A program made the position numbers and the translations under genes. The notes under the pieces are model-generated. The model was not told the origin of the DNA, searched no databases, and worked only from the letters and a program-made list of their open reading frames with translations. Positions 1-14,095 of a stretch of 36,952 bases of DNA are shown in pieces. The stretch is from Syntrophobacterales bacterium (lineage in GTDB: Bacteria; Desulfobacterota; Syntrophia; Syntrophales; UBA2210): contig JAHDRK010000085.1 of NCBI GenBank assembly GCA_018433345.1, positions 1 to 36,952 of the forward strand, written 5' to 3'. The first letter of the stretch is position 1. Each line of letters opens with the position of its first letter.

Positions 1-2529
1 AACCCGCTTTCCGAGGTGACACACAAGCGGCGTCTTTCGGCGCTGGGTCCTGGCGGATTGACTCGTGAGCGGGCCGGTTTCGAGGTACGGGACGTTCATA
101 ATACCCATTACGGCCGCATCTGTCCGGTGGAAACACCGGAGGGTCCCAATATAGGTCTGATCGTATCACTTAGTACCTATGCGAGGGTTAACGAGTATGG
201 ATTTATTGAAACCCCGTCGGTCGTGGTGAGGGACGGAGTGGTTCTTGACGAGATCAGGTATCTCACCGCCGATGAAGAAGAAACGGAAGTAATTGCGCAG
301 GCGGACAGTCCTCTCGATGAGAACGGGCGGTTCACCGAAAGGTTGGTCACCGCGAAAAAGGGCGGAGACTATGTTACCGTCGATCCAAGCGAAATAACGC
401 TTATGGACGTGTCACCCAACCAGCTTGTGAGCGTCGCGGCGGGCCTGATTCCCTTCTTGGAGCACGACGATGCCAACCGCGCTCTTATGGGATCAAATAT
501 GCAGCGGCAGTCCGTGCCCCTTTTGCAGCCCGAGGCGCCGCTCGTGGGAACGGGCATGGAGCAGGTGGTGGCCCGCGATTCAGGAGCCGTGATAGTGGCG
601 AAACGTTCGGGTGTCGTGGAAGACGTCGATGCTTCGCGGATAGTGGTCAAGGCGGATACTGAAGATGAAGGCGATTATGATACCGGTGTGGATATTTACA
701 ACCTGGTCAAATACCAGCGGTCGAACCAGGGCACGTGCTTCAACCATAAACCCATCGTGGATTTGGGACAACGGGTGGAGAAGGGCGATATCATAGCCGA
801 CGGTCCTGCAACGGAATTGGGTGAGCTCGCCCTTGGCAGGAACGTGACCGTGGCCTTCATGTCCTGGGGCGGGTACAATTACGAGGATTCCATCCTGGTT
901 AGCGAACGGATCGTAAAGGATGACATCTATACCTCCGTTCACATCGAGGAATTTGAAACAGTCGCACGGGACACCAAGCTGGGCAAAGAAGAAATAACCC
1001 GGGACATTCCCAACGTGGGGGATGACATCTTGAGGAATCTCGACGAAAGCGGGATCGCCCGGATCGGGGTCTCGGTGAAGGCCGGTGACATCCTTGTGGG
1101 AAAGGTTACCCCCAAGGGTGAAACCCAACTGTCGCCCGAAGAAAAACTGTTAAGGGCTATCTTCGGTGAAAAGGCCGGTGATGTCCGTGACACGTCGCTT
1201 TACGTCCCCCCCGGAGTGGAAGGGATAGTGGTAGACGCTAAGATATTCGCCCGGAAGGGTACCGAAAAGGACAGTCGTTCTCAATACATTGAAGATGAAG
1301 AGATCAACCGGTTGCACAAGGATCGGGACGACGAAATCGAGATCATAACCGACAGCGTGAAGCGGAAAGTGGCCGGTCTACTGGAAGGAAGAAAGGTCCA
1401 ATCCAGGGTGCAAGACTCGGGGAAAAAGAAGGTTATCCTGAAGAAAGGCGATGTGATCACGGCGGAAAAACTGGCGGCCGTGCCCGTCAGTCTCTGGAAG
1501 GAGATCGCCCTGGAGGAGACAGACGTTGAAGAGAAGGTAAAGAAGATCTTCTCTAATCTGGAACACAAGATAGAGGGTATAGAGGCCTTTTTCGAGGAAA
1601 AGATCGAAAAGCTCAAGGCGGGTGACGAACTGCCCCCCGGCGTTATAAAGCTCGTGAAGGTCTATGTGGCAATCAAGCGCAAGCTCTCGGTGGGCGATAA
1701 GATGGCCGGTCGGCACGGAAACAAGGGGGTTCTTTCAAGAATTCTCCCCGAGGAGGACATGCCCTTTTTCGCCGACGGCACCCCTGTCGATATAGTTCTG
1801 AACCCCCTGGGAGTTCCTTCCCGAATGAACGTGGGCCAGATTCTGGAAACGCACCTGGGGTGGGCGGCGAAGGGTTTGGCGGCGAAGGTCCAGGCACTGT
1901 GGGACCAATACCATGATCGCAAGGATATCGTGGAGACTTTGAAAGAAATTTACGGCAACGATGATCGAGCGTCGTTCTTTGAGAGTGCCTCGGACGATGA
2001 GTTGCGAGCCTTCACGGAAAGAATCAGGGATGGAGTCCCCATGGCCTCCCCTGTTTTCGACGGTGCCGACGAGGAAGAAATAAAGGAATTTCTTGAGCTG
2101 GCGGAATTGCCTCAAAGCGGCAAGACCAAGCTGTATGACGGCAGGACGGGGCGGCCTTTCGACCAAAACATAACCGTGGGCACAATATATATGATGAAGT
2201 TACATCATCTCGTGGATGACAAGATTCATGCCCGTTCGATCGGTCCATACTCCCTTGTCACCCAGCAGCCTCTCGGAGGCAAGGCCCAGTTCGGAGGCCA
2301 GCGTCTTGGTGAAATGGAGGTGTGGGCCATCGAGGCTTACGGCGCCGCGTACTCGTTGCAGGAGTTCCTGACGGTCAAGTCCGACGATGTGGCCGGAAGG
2401 ACACGAATGTACGAGGCCATCGTAAAGGGTGATCACACCCTGGAGCCGGGGCTCCCGGAATCGTTCAATGTTCTCATCAAGGAATTACAGGGTCTGGCCC
2501 TTGATGTGGAATTGCTCGAAAACGAATAA
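1..2529 (+). CDS. rpoB: RNA polymerase subunit beta, C-terminal part (5' truncated by window)
   Basis: Beta subunit of the DNA-dependent RNA polymerase core; it forms one pincer of the clamp and part of the active site. The frame is open from base 1 ([11 protein letters not shown]), so the gene starts before the window; the GTG at 16 is an internal valine. About 842 residues are present, roughly the last 60% of a normal beta subunit. The window begins inside the rifampicin-binding cluster: [13 protein letters not shown] retains the His and Ser that are commonly mutated in resistant strains. Further on are the hallmark [12 protein letters not shown] stretch (about 1690-1730) and the C-terminal beta clamp segment with [18 protein letters not shown] (about 2275-2330). 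rpoC follows after 63 bases, as in nearly all bacteria. Identity is certain. Confidence 0.99.
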   Translation, partial: NPLSEVTHKRRLSALGPGGLTRERAGFEVRDVHNTHYGRICPVETPEGPNIGLIVSLSTYARVNEYGFIETPSVVVRDGVVLDEIRYLTADEEETEVIAQADSPLDENGRFTERLVTAKKGGDYVTVDPSEITLMDVSPNQLVSVAAGLIPFLEHDDANRALMGSNMQRQSVPLLQPEAPLVGTGMEQVVARDSGAVIVAKRSGVVEDVDASRIVVKADTEDEGDYDTGVDIYNLVKYQRSNQGTCFNHKPIVDLGQRVEKGDIIADGPATELGELALGRNVTVAFMSWGGYNYEDSILVSERIVKDDIYTSVHIEEFETVARDTKLGKEEITRDIPNVGDDILRNLDESGIARIGVSVKAGDILVGKVTPKGETQLSPEEKLLRAIFGEKAGDVRDTSLYVPPGVEGIVVDAKIFARKGTEKDSRSQYIEDEEINRLHKDRDDEIEIITDSVKRKVAGLLEGRKVQSRVQDSGKKKVILKKGDVITAEKLAAVPVSLWKEIALEETDVEEKVKKIFSNLEHKIEGIEAFFEEKIEKLKAGDELPPGVIKLVKVYVAIKRKLSVGDKMAGRHGNKGVLSRILPEEDMPFFADGTPVDIVLNPLGVPSRMNVGQILETHLGWAAKGLAAKVQALWDQYHDRKDIVETLKEIYGNDDRASFFESASDDELRAFTERIRDGVPMASPVFDGADEEEIKEFLELAELPQSGKTKLYDGRTGRPFDQNITVGTIYMMKLHHLVDDKIHARSIGPYSLVTQQPLGGKAQFGGQRLGEMEVWAIEAYGAAYSLQEFLTVKSDDVAGRTRMYEAIVKGDHTLEPGLPESFNVLIKELQGLALDVELLENE

Positions 2530-2592
2530 ACGAATAACCGTTTCTATCCTGTGGAGACGATATAATAGAACCAACAGGAGGATTTGAATAAA

Positions 2593-6744
<4,152 letters not shown>

Positions 6745-6761
6745 TACATACCGGCGTCTTT

Positions 6762-6787
6762 GCTGCTACCTGTTAGCAGCACTTTTT
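6762..6787 (+). terminator. Intrinsic-terminator-like hairpin between rpoC and rpsL
   Basis: A perfect 7-bp stem GCTGCTA (6762-6768) and TAGCAGC (6774-6780), loop CCTGT, is followed by AC and five T. It lies 18 bases after the rpoC stop and 20 bases before the rpsL start. It could end part of the rpoBC transcript or act as an attenuator for the str genes. The T tract is short and offset by two bases, so full termination is not certain. Confidence 0.6.
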
Positions 6788-6807
6788 CGAGATTTGCAGG
6801 AGGAAGG

Positions 6808-7179
6808 ATGCCGACCATAAATCAGTTGATCCGAAAGGGTAGGTCGAAACCGGTCAAGAAAACGGCTTCTCCGGCTCTCGCCGGTTGCCCTCAGCGCCGG
6901 GGCGTATGCGTGAGGGTGTATACCACGACGCCCAAGAAACCGAATTCCGCCTTGCGGAAAGTGGCGAGGGTCCGATTGACGAGCGGTTACGAGGTCAGTT
7001 CCTACATACCCGGTATCGGTCATAACCTTCAGGAACACTCCGTAGTCCTCGTAAGAGGTGGAAGGGTGAAAGATCTCCCCGGCGTCAGGTACCACATCGT
7101 GCGTGGAACTCTCGATGCGGTGGGGGTGCAGGACAGAAAACAGGGAAGGTCCAAGTACGGCGCCAAGAAACCGAAATAA
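6808..7179 (+). CDS. rpsL: 30S ribosomal protein S12
   Basis: S12 sits at the decoding centre of the 30S subunit. The start ATG at 6808 gives [11 protein letters not shown], the normal N-terminus, four bases after a perfect AGGAGG at 6798-6803; a longer in-frame reading from 6760 runs through the hairpin and is rejected. The protein has 123 residues, the usual length. [10 protein letters not shown] and [14 protein letters not shown] are intact, so the two lysines linked to streptomycin resistance are wild type and the Asp that RimO modifies in other bacteria is present. rpsG follows after 14 bases. Confidence 0.98.
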   Translation: MPTINQLIRKGRSKPVKKTASPALAGCPQRRGVCVRVYTTTPKKPNSALRKVARVRLTSGYEVSSYIPGIGHNLQEHSVVLVRGGRVKDLPGVRYHIVRGTLDAVGVQDRKQGRSKYGAKKPK

Positions 7180-7193
7180 CCAGGGAAGCGTTT

Positions 7194-7664
<471 letters not shown>

Positions 7665-7693
7665 ACGGCTTTCTATTATAATTTAGGTAGAGT

Positions 7694-7767
7694 ATCCGGC
7701 GGTTTTGTCGGATTGAATAAACAAAATGGTGGTAGTCGATTGACAGGGCAGGTATAACCTACCATTT
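7694..7767 (+). promoter_or_regulatory. Structured tuf leader (two hairpins) in the slot where fusA usually lies
   Basis: The rpsG-tuf gap holds two inverted repeats. The first is ATCCGGC (7694-7700) with GTCGGAT (7707-7713), seven pairs including one G-U, loop GGTTTT. The second pairs AAATGGTGG (7724-7732) with CCTACCATTT (7758-7767), nine pairs including one G-U, and ends four bases before the AAAGGAGG ribosome site of tuf (7772-7779). A perfect TATAAT at 7677-7682 lacks a good -35, and a perfect TTGACA at 7740-7745 lacks a good -10. The role is unknown; leader regulation or a transcript-stability element is plausible. Confidence 0.4.
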
Positions 7768-7787
7768 CATTAAAGGAGGCAATGGTT

Positions 7788-8981
7788 ATGGCGAAGAAAA
7801 AATTCGAGAGGAAAAAGCCCCATCTCAATATCGGGACAATCGGGCACGTCGACCACGGGAAGACGACATTGACCGCCGCGATTACAAAGCACCTGTCGAA
7901 AAAAGGGTTGGCCGAATTCAAGGCCTTTGATCAGATCGACAATGCTCCGGAAGAGAAGGAGCGTGGCGTGACCATCAACATATCGCACGTTGAATACGAG
8001 ACGGAGAAAAGGCATTACGCGCACGTCGACTGTCCCGGTCACGCCGACTATATTAAGAACATGATATCCGGCGCCGCCCACATGGATGGGGCCATTCTGG
8101 TTGTCGCCGCGTCCGACGGTCCCATGCCCCAGACGCGGGAGCATATTCTTCTTGCGCGCCAGGTTCAAGTTCCCTCCATCGTCGTATTCATGAACAAGGT
8201 GGATTTGGTGGACGATCCAGAGTTGCTCGACCTTGTTGAGCTCGAGCTCCGTGAACTACTGACCGCCTACGAGTATCCGGGCGATGAAATTCCTATTATC
8301 CGTGGCTCGGCCCTCAAGGCCCTGGAATCAGATGATCCCGATTCTGAAGAAGCCAAATGCATATGGGAACTGCTGGACGCAGTCGATTCCTATATTCCGG
8401 AACCGGTGCGAGATCTCGACAAGCCTTTCCTGATGCCCATCGGTGATGTATTCACCATTTCGGGGCGGGGGACCGTGGTTACAGGCAGAATAGAGAGAGG
8501 CATCATAAGAACCGGTGATGAAGTTGAAATCGTCGGTATCCGCCCCACCTTCAAAACGGTATGCACGGGAATCGAAATGTTCCGCAAAACTTTGGACGAG
8601 GGGCTGGCCGGTGACGACGTGGGACTTCTCCTCAGGGGCACAAAGCGGGATGAGGTCGAAAGGGGTCAGGTTGTTGCAAAGCCCGGATCGATAACACCCC
8701 ACACGAAATTCAAGGCCCAGGTATATGTCCTGACGAAGGAAGAAGGAGGGCGTCACACTCCATTTTTCGAGGGCTACCGGCCTCAGTTCTACTTTAGGAC
8801 GACGGATGTGACCGGCGTAGTCCATCTTCCCGAGGGTGTGGAGATGGTCATGCCCGGCGATAACGTGGAGATAGTAGGAGAGCTGATCACCCCCATCGCC
8901 ATGGAAGAGAAGCTGCGTTTCGCTATCCGCGAGGGCGGCAGAACGGTGGGCGCCGGTGTTATCAGTGAGATTATTGAATAA
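7788..8981 (+). CDS. tuf: Translation elongation factor Tu
   Basis: EF-Tu is the GTPase that delivers aminoacyl-tRNA to the ribosomal A site. All G-domain motifs are visible: GHVDHGKT (residues 19-26), DCPGHADY (81-88) and NKVD (136-139), followed by beta-barrel domains 2 and 3, ending E-I-I-E. I chose the ATG at 7788 (M-A-K-K-K-F-E-R), eight bases after AAAGGAGG; the upstream in-frame ATG at 7782 is only two bases from that site. Length is 397 residues, as usual. It follows rpsG without fusA and precedes rpsJ, so the str and S10 genes are contiguous. Confidence 0.98.
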   Translation: MAKKKFERKKPHLNIGTIGHVDHGKTTLTAAITKHLSKKGLAEFKAFDQIDNAPEEKERGVTINISHVEYETEKRHYAHVDCPGHADYIKNMISGAAHMDGAILVVAASDGPMPQTREHILLARQVQVPSIVVFMNKVDLVDDPELLDLVELELRELLTAYEYPGDEIPIIRGSALKALESDDPDSEEAKCIWELLDAVDSYIPEPVRDLDKPFLMPIGDVFTISGRGTVVTGRIERGIIRTGDEVEIVGIRPTFKTVCTGIEMFRKTLDEGLAGDDVGLLLRGTKRDEVERGQVVAKPGSITPHTKFKAQVYVLTKEEGGRHTPFFEGYRPQFYFRTTDVTGVVHLPEGVEMVMPGDNVEIVGELITPIAMEEKLRFAIREGGRTVGAGVISEIIE

Positions 8982-9008
8982 AACCGGTCTATTTATTTAC
9001 GGGTAATT

Positions 9009-9317
9009 ATGGAAAACCAAAAGATAAGGATACGGCTGAAGGCGTACGATTACAAGCTGCTTGACAGATCCGCGGAGGATATCGTGGAGACGGCCAAGAG
9101 GACGGGTGCCCGTGTTGCGGGGCCGATACCCCTTCCCACGGACATCAACCGCTATTGTGTAAACAGGTCTACGCACGTGGACAAGAAGTCCAGGGAGCAG
9201 TTTGAGATTCGCACACACAAAAGGTTGATCGATATTATTGAGCCCACTCAAGCCACGGTGGACACCCTTATGAAACTCGATCTTTCGGCCGGAGTGGACG
9301 TGGAAATAAAACTATGA
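9009..9317 (+). CDS. rpsJ: 30S ribosomal protein S10
   Basis: S10 is a head protein of the 30S subunit; in other bacteria it also joins transcription antitermination complexes as NusE. The 102-residue product has the conserved [10 protein letters not shown]-terminus and the [12 protein letters not shown] loop. The ribosome site before ATG 9009 is weak (only ACGGG). It is 27 bases after tuf and is followed by a strong terminator-like hairpin, which splits it from the rest of the S10 block. Confidence 0.98.
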   Translation: MENQKIRIRLKAYDYKLLDRSAEDIVETAKRTGARVAGPIPLPTDINRYCVNRSTHVDKKSREQFEIRTHKRLIDIIEPTQATVDTLMKLDLSAGVDVEIKL

Positions 9318-9331
9318 AGGGCGGTACTGTC

Positions 9332-9374
9332 GAGGGGAAATGGTCGGTGTAAATAACCACTCCCCTCCTTTTTT
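9332..9374 (+). terminator. Intrinsic terminator or attenuator between rpsJ and rplC
   Basis: GAGGGGA (9332-9338) pairs perfectly with TCCCCTC (9361-9367), and inside it TGGT (9341-9344) pairs with ACCA (9356-9359). The stem is followed by one C and six T (9369-9374). This has full intrinsic-terminator architecture. It lies 14 bases after the rpsJ stop and about 33 bases before rplC, with no room for a convincing promoter after it, so regulated readthrough is the simplest reading. Confidence 0.8.
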
Positions 9375-9406
9375 CTAAAGTTATCGCCATGAGAATCGAG
9401 TCGGCT

Positions 9407-10039
9407 ATGCAGCGGGGATTGATAGGGAAAAAATTGGGCATGACCCAAATATTTTGGGGCGACGGGGCGGCTATTCCCGTGACCGTTCTTGAAGTGGGGC
9501 CGTGCGTGGTTACACAGAAAAAAACGAAGGAAACCGACGGATACGATGCCGTACAGCTCGGGTTCGGTCGCCGAGCGGAAAAAAAGACCACGAAACCTTT
9601 ACAAGGACACTTCAAGAAAGCGGGCGGGGGATGTTTTAGAATTTTAAGAGAGTTTCGAACGGAGAACCCCGATCAGTATGAACTGGGGCAAGAATTGAAG
9701 GCCGATCTCTTTAACGTGGGTGACCGCGTAGACGTGATCGGTGCGACCAAAGGTCGAGGATTCGCCGGCGTTGTGAAGCGGCATGGATTCGGCGGCGGTA
9801 GGGCGACGCACGGTTCCATGTTTCATCGTGCCCCGGGTTCCATAGGTTCAAGTGCATACCCTTCCAGGGTGCTCAAGGGGAGGAAACTGCCGGGGCGCAT
9901 GGGTAATGCTCGGAAAACGGTTCATAACCTGCTGGTAGTCGGTGTCAGGCCGGAGAAAAATCTGATTCTTGTGAAAGGAGCAGTGCCGGGAAGTATCAGC
10001 GGTGTCGTCACGGTCAGGGACGCCGTCAAAGCACAATAA
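9407..10039 (+). CDS. rplC: 50S ribosomal protein L3
   Basis: L3 is an early 50S assembly protein whose central loop reaches the peptidyl-transferase centre. The start at 9407 gives M-Q-R-G-L-I-G-K-K-L-G-M-T-Q, matching the family N-terminus, and 210 residues. An in-frame ATG at 9389 would add six residues (M-R-I-E-S-A); neither start has a strong ribosome site, so this is uncertain. The conserved loop with GSIGSS and KGRKLPGRMGN is present; the position that is a PrmB-methylated Gln in E. coli appears to be Ser here, as in many other phyla. Confidence 0.97.
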   Translation: MQRGLIGKKLGMTQIFWGDGAAIPVTVLEVGPCVVTQKKTKETDGYDAVQLGFGRRAEKKTTKPLQGHFKKAGGGCFRILREFRTENPDQYELGQELKADLFNVGDRVDVIGATKGRGFAGVVKRHGFGGGRATHGSMFHRAPGSIGSSAYPSRVLKGRKLPGRMGNARKTVHNLLVVGVRPEKNLILVKGAVPGSISGVVTVRDAVKAQ

Positions 10040-10054
10040 TCCGGAGAGAAAGAG

Positions 10055-10675
10055 ATGGCCCTTCAGGCGGTATACGACATAGAAAACAATAAAGTCGGCG
10101 AGATCACGCTCGATGACCGGGTATTCGCCGCCCCGGTCAATCAGAGTCTCATGCATGAAGTGGTGACGATGCAACTCGCGCGGCGAAGAAGCGGCACGGC
10201 TTCCACGAAAGGACGAAGCGATGTCCGGGGAGGCGGGAAAAAGCCATGGCGGCAGAAGGGTACCGGCCGAGCACGGGCGGGAACGATTCGATCCCCCCTA
10301 TGGAGAGGCGGTGGCATTGTTTTCGGCCCGAAACCACATGATTATTCGTATAAGGTTGCAAAGAAAGTTCGCAAGGCGGCTCTCAGGTCCGCCCTTAGTA
10401 TGAAACTCAGTGAAGACCGTATTCTCATCCTCAGGGAATTTCCCATGGAAGAGATCAAGACAAAAAATTTCAAAGAAGTTCTCGACAGGTTCGGGTTGAC
10501 AAAGGTTCTCGTTGTTTTGGACAAAGACGACGAGAACCTGGAGAAATCATCTCGCAACATACCGGCCGTGAAAATGATGAGGGCCGAAGGCATCAACGTA
10601 TACGACCTGTTGAAGTACGACACGGTGGTCTTACTGGAGCCGTCGGTGAAAGTCATAGAGGGGGCATTGTCATAA
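10055..10675 (+). CDS. rplD: 50S ribosomal protein L4
   Basis: L4 lines the upper exit tunnel with an extended loop; in E. coli it also represses the S10 operon by acting on its leader. The protein has 206 residues. The loop R-G-G-G-K-K-P-W-R-Q-K-G-T-G-R-A-R is intact. Its stop codon shares one base with the rplW start (TAATG), which suggests translational coupling. The hairpin before rplC is an obvious candidate for any L4 feedback in this organism, but that is inference. Confidence 0.98.
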   Translation: MALQAVYDIENNKVGEITLDDRVFAAPVNQSLMHEVVTMQLARRRSGTASTKGRSDVRGGGKKPWRQKGTGRARAGTIRSPLWRGGGIVFGPKPHDYSYKVAKKVRKAALRSALSMKLSEDRILILREFPMEEIKTKNFKEVLDRFGLTKVLVVLDKDDENLEKSSRNIPAVKMMRAEGINVYDLLKYDTVVLLEPSVKVIEGALS

Positions 10676-10962
10676 TGGAGCTATACGACGTCATCAAACG
10701 ACCCCTGATCACTGAAAAGAGCACCATCCTCCGGGAAGAGGGAAACGCATACGTATTCATGATCGATCGGAAGGCTACGAAGATAGATGTCCGCAGGGCC
10801 GTGGAGAAGATTTTCAAGGTGACCGTGACGGACGTGAGGACAGTGAACGTGAGAGGCAAAAAGAAGCGTTTTGGAAGGATCATGGGAAGAAGGAATCACT
10901 GGAAGAAGGCGGTAGTCACGCTGGCTCCAGGTGACAGCATCGATGTGTACGGTGGAATTTAA
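10675..10962 (+). CDS. rplW: 50S ribosomal protein L23
   Basis: L23 sits at the tunnel exit and is the docking site for trigger factor and SRP. The 95-residue product starts by a one-base overlap with rplD. Conserved features are the N-terminal I-K-R-P-L-I-T-E-K-S and the basic N-V-R-G-K-K-K-R-F-G loop. No anomaly seen. Confidence 0.98.
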   Translation: MELYDVIKRPLITEKSTILREEGNAYVFMIDRKATKIDVRRAVEKIFKVTVTDVRTVNVRGKKKRFGRIMGRRNHWKKAVVTLAPGDSIDVYGGI

Positions 10963-10983
10963 GCGCAGGAATGGGACAGCAAC

Positions 10984-11808
10984 ATGGCGATGAAAACATA
11001 TAAGCCGACGTCACCGGGCAGAAGGTTTCAGACCGGTACAAGCTTTGAGGAGATAACGAAAAAGACTCCTGAAAAATTGCTTGTCGACCCGCTTAAAAAG
11101 ACGGGCGGCCGTAACAATAACGGTAGAATGACCAGCAGACACAGGGGTGGCGGCCACAAGCGGAAATACCGCATGATCGATTTCAAAAGGGAGAAAATAG
11201 ATATCCCTGCGAGGGTGGCGGCGATTGAATACGACCCCAATCGGTCTTCCAGGATCGCCCTTCTTTGCTACGCGGACGGGGAAAAGAGATACATTCTGGC
11301 TCCTTTAGGACTGAATCCGGGTGATACGGTTATCAGCAGTGAAAGTGCCGACGTCAAACCGGGTAACGCGCTTCCTTTGAAAAATATGCCCTTGGGAACG
11401 GTCATCCATAACCTGGAACTCAAGGCGGGTCGAGGCGGGCAGGTTATCCGAAGTGCCGGATCATACGGCCAGCTCGTAGCGAAAGAAGGAACCTATGCCC
11501 AGATCAGGCTTCCATCGGGCGAGGTCCGCAAGGTACGTATCGAATGCAGGGCCACGGTCGGGCAGGTAGGAAATATTGAGCATGAAAACGAGAGTATCGG
11601 AAAAGCGGGACGATCCAGATGGCTCGGTATTCGTCCTCATGTGCGGGGCGTTGTCATGAATCCGGTCGATCACCCTATGGGAGGAGGCGAGGGTAAATCC
11701 TCGGGCGGCCGGCATCCCTGTACGCCTTGGGGTGTTCCTACGAAGGGATACAAGACTCGCAGGAAAAAGAAGGATTCCGATAAGTATATTGTCAAGAAGA
11801 GAGGTTGA
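10984..11808 (+). CDS. rplB: 50S ribosomal protein L2
   Basis: L2 is needed for subunit association and for the peptidyl-transferase region. The protein has 274 residues, the normal size. The C-terminal segment [13 protein letters not shown] carries the conserved His near the catalytic centre. ATG 10984 gives [14 protein letters not shown]; an ATG two codons later is equally possible. A GGGA at 10973-10976 is seven bases before the first ATG. Confidence 0.98.
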   Translation: MAMKTYKPTSPGRRFQTGTSFEEITKKTPEKLLVDPLKKTGGRNNNGRMTSRHRGGGHKRKYRMIDFKREKIDIPARVAAIEYDPNRSSRIALLCYADGEKRYILAPLGLNPGDTVISSESADVKPGNALPLKNMPLGTVIHNLELKAGRGGQVIRSAGSYGQLVAKEGTYAQIRLPSGEVRKVRIECRATVGQVGNIEHENESIGKAGRSRWLGIRPHVRGVVMNPVDHPMGGGEGKSSGGRHPCTPWGVPTKGYKTRRKKKDSDKYIVKKRG

Positions 11809-11811
11809 AGT

Positions 11812-12096
11812 GTGGCGCGATCAATAAAAAAAGGTCCCTATATCGATGAGATACTGCTGAAAAAGACTCGGAAGGTTGAGGCGGAAGGCAGCAGGACGGT
11901 CATCAAGACATGGTCACGTAGATCCACAATCGTGCCCGAACTTCTGGGGCACACCTTCGCCGTTCATAACGGTAAAAAGTTTATTCCTGTCTACGTGACG
12001 GAGAACATGGTTGGTCATAAGCTGGGGGAATTCGCGCCGACCAGGACCTTCTACGGCCACGCGGGAGATAGAAAGTCCAACGTTAAGCGAAGGTAG
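11812..12096 (+). CDS. rpsS: 30S ribosomal protein S19
   Basis: S19 is a 30S head protein that forms a dimer with S13 and bridges to the 50S. The GTG start at 11812, three bases after the rplB stop and preceded by AGAGAGG, gives [10 protein letters not shown]. The 94-residue length and the conserved R-R-S-T-I-V-P-E and [11 protein letters not shown] segments are normal. Confidence 0.98.
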   Translation: MARSIKKGPYIDEILLKKTRKVEAEGSRTVIKTWSRRSTIVPELLGHTFAVHNGKKFIPVYVTENMVGHKLGEFAPTRTFYGHAGDRKSNVKRR

Positions 12097-12132
12097 TTAA
12101 GAGAAAACGGAGAATCCGCGGAGTTGATATAA

Positions 12133-12465
12133 ATGGAAGCGACTGCTGCAGCCAGGTATGTACGAATATCGCCTCAAAAGGTAAAGCTCGTGATAGACAC
12201 GATACGGGGCAAAGATGTGGATGAGGCCGAGAGAGTGCTGAAGTTTAGCGAGAAAAGAGCCGCGCAAATTGTCGGCAAACTGCTTAAGTCGGCGGTGGCG
12301 AACGCCACCCAGAATCCTTATATCGATGAAGAAGTGCTCTACGTCAAGGAAATTCATGTCGGACCCGGGCCGGTTTTGAGGCGGTGGCGGTCGAGGGCCC
12401 AGGGCAGAGTGGCGCCTATTCGAAAGAGAACCAGCAATATCACTGTTGTCCTGGCGGAACGCTGA
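12133..12465 (+). CDS. rplV: 50S ribosomal protein L22
   Basis: L22 contributes the beta-hairpin that narrows the exit tunnel beside L4. The protein has 110 residues. The hairpin tip region G-R-V-A-P-I-R-K-R-T-S shows no insertion or deletion of the type that causes macrolide resistance. A GGAG at 12120-12123 precedes ATG 12133. Confidence 0.98.
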   Translation: MEATAAARYVRISPQKVKLVIDTIRGKDVDEAERVLKFSEKRAAQIVGKLLKSAVANATQNPYIDEEVLYVKEIHVGPGPVLRRWRSRAQGRVAPIRKRTSNITVVLAER

Positions 12466-12486
12466 CAGTTTGAAGGAGGTGAGGCC

Positions 12487-13134
12487 TTGGGCCAGAAAGT
12501 TCATCCCATAGGATTCAGACTTGGAATCAACAAAACATGGAGTTCGCGTTGGTACGCCGACAAAAAGTACGGAGAGCTTGTACACGAGGACATCAAGATC
12601 AAGGAGTTCCTTAAAAGGAAATTTTATCATGCAGGCGTATCAAAGATCGAGATCGAGCGTGCGGCGGACAAGGCGAAAATCAACATATACACGGCAAGAC
12701 CGGGAATTATAATAGGACGGAAAGGTTCTGAAATAGAGAAGCTGAAAAAGGAACTCGAGTCATTTATGTCCGGCGAGGCGATTATAAATATCCTCGAGGT
12801 CAGGAAACCCGAGGTCGATGCCCAATTGGTGGCGGAAAATATTGCCCTGCAGCTTGAACGGCGGGTCGCTTTCCGGAGAGCAATGAAAAGGAGTGTTCAG
12901 ACGGCCATGAAGTTCGGCGCCCAGGGAATCAGGGTTACCTGCGCAGGGCGGCTCGGCGGGGCCGAAATGGCCAGGAGAGAATGGTACCGCGAAGGGCGTG
13001 TACCCCTTCATACATTGAGGGCGGATATCGACTACGGACTTGCCGAAGCTCGGACAACCTATGGCGTCATCGGTGTCCAGGTATTGATTTTTCATGGTGA
13101 AGTCCTGCCGGACGGGCAGGCGGTGGGTATATGA
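12487..13134 (+). CDS. rpsC: 30S ribosomal protein S3
   Basis: S3 lies at the mRNA entry channel and contributes to mRNA helicase activity. The start is TTG at 12487 ([11 protein letters not shown]), six bases after a perfect AAGGAGGT at 12473-12480; the strong ribosome site offsets the weak start codon. It has 215 residues with the KH-domain motif I-I-G-R-K-G-S-E-I. Two short hairpins lie at its end: CCTGCC with GGCAGG (13104-13120) inside the gene, and TGCGC with GCGCA (13135-13148) right after the stop. Confidence 0.98.
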   Translation: MGQKVHPIGFRLGINKTWSSRWYADKKYGELVHEDIKIKEFLKRKFYHAGVSKIEIERAADKAKINIYTARPGIIIGRKGSEIEKLKKELESFMSGEAIINILEVRKPEVDAQLVAENIALQLERRVAFRRAMKRSVQTAMKFGAQGIRVTCAGRLGGAEMARREWYREGRVPLHTLRADIDYGLAEARTTYGVIGVQVLIFHGEVLPDGQAVGI

Positions 13135-13190
13135 TGCGCTGCGGCGCAGGACGTTCTCAATAAGTGTGAGCAAGTACAGGGATCGAGATT

Positions 13191-13619
13191 ATGTTATCGC
13201 CTAAGAGAGTAAAGTATCGAAAAGTTCAGAAGCAGAAAGGTTCCTTAAAGGGGACGGCTCAACGAGGGAACAAGGTCGATTTTGGAGAATATGGTCTGCA
13301 GGCGACGGAAAGCGGACACGTCACGGCACGTCAAATTGAAGCGGCCCGAATAGCGATTACCCGCCGAGTCAAGCGTGGAGGCAAGGTATGGATCAGGATA
13401 TTTCCACACAAGCCGATAACCAGGAAACCACTTGAAACTCGAATGGGCAAAGGCAAGGGATCTCCGGAGGAGTGGGTGGCCGTCGTCAAAAAGGGGATGG
13501 TGCTTTATGAAATGGAAGGCATCCCAAAGGATATCGCCCGTGAAGCTTTCAGGTTGGCGGCGCAAAAGCTCCCCATAGCAACGAAATTTCTATCCCGGGA
13601 GATATTTGATGAAGTCTAA
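13191..13619 (+). CDS. rplP: 50S ribosomal protein L16
   Basis: L16 organises the A-site tRNA region of the 50S and is a late assembly protein. The protein has 142 residues, starting [11 protein letters not shown], with the conserved [12 protein letters not shown] motif. Its last 11 bases overlap the start of rpmC, so the two are probably coupled in translation. Confidence 0.98.
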   Translation: MLSPKRVKYRKVQKQKGSLKGTAQRGNKVDFGEYGLQATESGHVTARQIEAARIAITRRVKRGGKVWIRIFPHKPITRKPLETRMGKGKGSPEEWVAVVKKGMVLYEMEGIPKDIAREAFRLAAQKLPIATKFLSREIFDEV

Positions 13620-13800
13620 AGATATGAGAGAACTAGACGTTGATGAATTGAGGCAGAAGGAGCGGGGTCTAAGGGAAGAGCTCTTCAGACTGCGCTTCAG
13701 GAGCGCGGCAGGTCAGTTGGAATCAACGGCGACGCTTAAAAAGACTCGCAGAGAGATCGCCCTGGTTAAAACCATACTCAGGGAAAAGGGGGTTAAGTAG
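13609..13800 (+). CDS. rpmC: 50S ribosomal protein L29
   Basis: L29 is a small helical protein near the tunnel exit. I chose ATG 13609 (M-K-S-K-D-M-R-E-L) because GGGAG at 13597-13601 is seven bases upstream; a TTG just before it is in frame but adds only one residue. The protein has 63 residues with the expected [10 protein letters not shown] core. It overlaps rplP by 11 bases and shares one base with rpsQ. Confidence 0.97.
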   Translation: MKSKDMRELDVDELRQKERGLREELFRLRFRSAAGQLESTATLKKTRREIALVKTILREKGVK

Positions 13801-14063
13801 TGGCCTCGGATCAACGTAAATCAAGAAAAACCCTGCAGGGTATAGTGATAAGCGACAAGATGGATAAAACAGTCGTGATCAGGACGGAGCGGCTTGTAAA
13901 GTATCCAAAATTTCACAAATATATCAAGAGGCATGTCAAGTATAAGGCCCACGACGAGACCAACAGCTGCGGCGTGGGAGACCGGGTGCAGATAGTGGAG
14001 TCGAGACCGCTGAGCAAGGAAAAGCGATGGCGCGTCCGGCAGATTCTCGAGAAGGCGAAGTAG
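13800..14063 (+). CDS. rpsQ: 30S ribosomal protein S17
   Basis: S17 is a primary 16S-binding OB-fold protein of the 30S body. The start is GTG 13800, whose first base is the last base of the rpmC stop (TAGTG). The protein has 87 residues, with the conserved [13 protein letters not shown] core and a C-terminal R-P-L-S-K-E-K-R-W. No anomaly seen. Confidence 0.98.
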   Translation: MASDQRKSRKTLQGIVISDKMDKTVVIRTERLVKYPKFHKYIKRHVKYKAHDETNSCGVGDRVQIVESRPLSKEKRWRVRQILEKAK

Positions 14064-14095
14064 ATGGGGTAGATGCTTCGGATGAGGTGATCCTT

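Noticed and set aside
1..60. Rifampicin-resistance changes in rpoB
   Set aside because: The visible part of the cluster carries the usual His and Ser residues. The first part of the cluster is outside the window.
7740..7768. TTGACA as a tuf promoter
   Set aside because: No acceptable -10 box lies 16 to 18 bases downstream; the nearest candidate CATTTC is poor.
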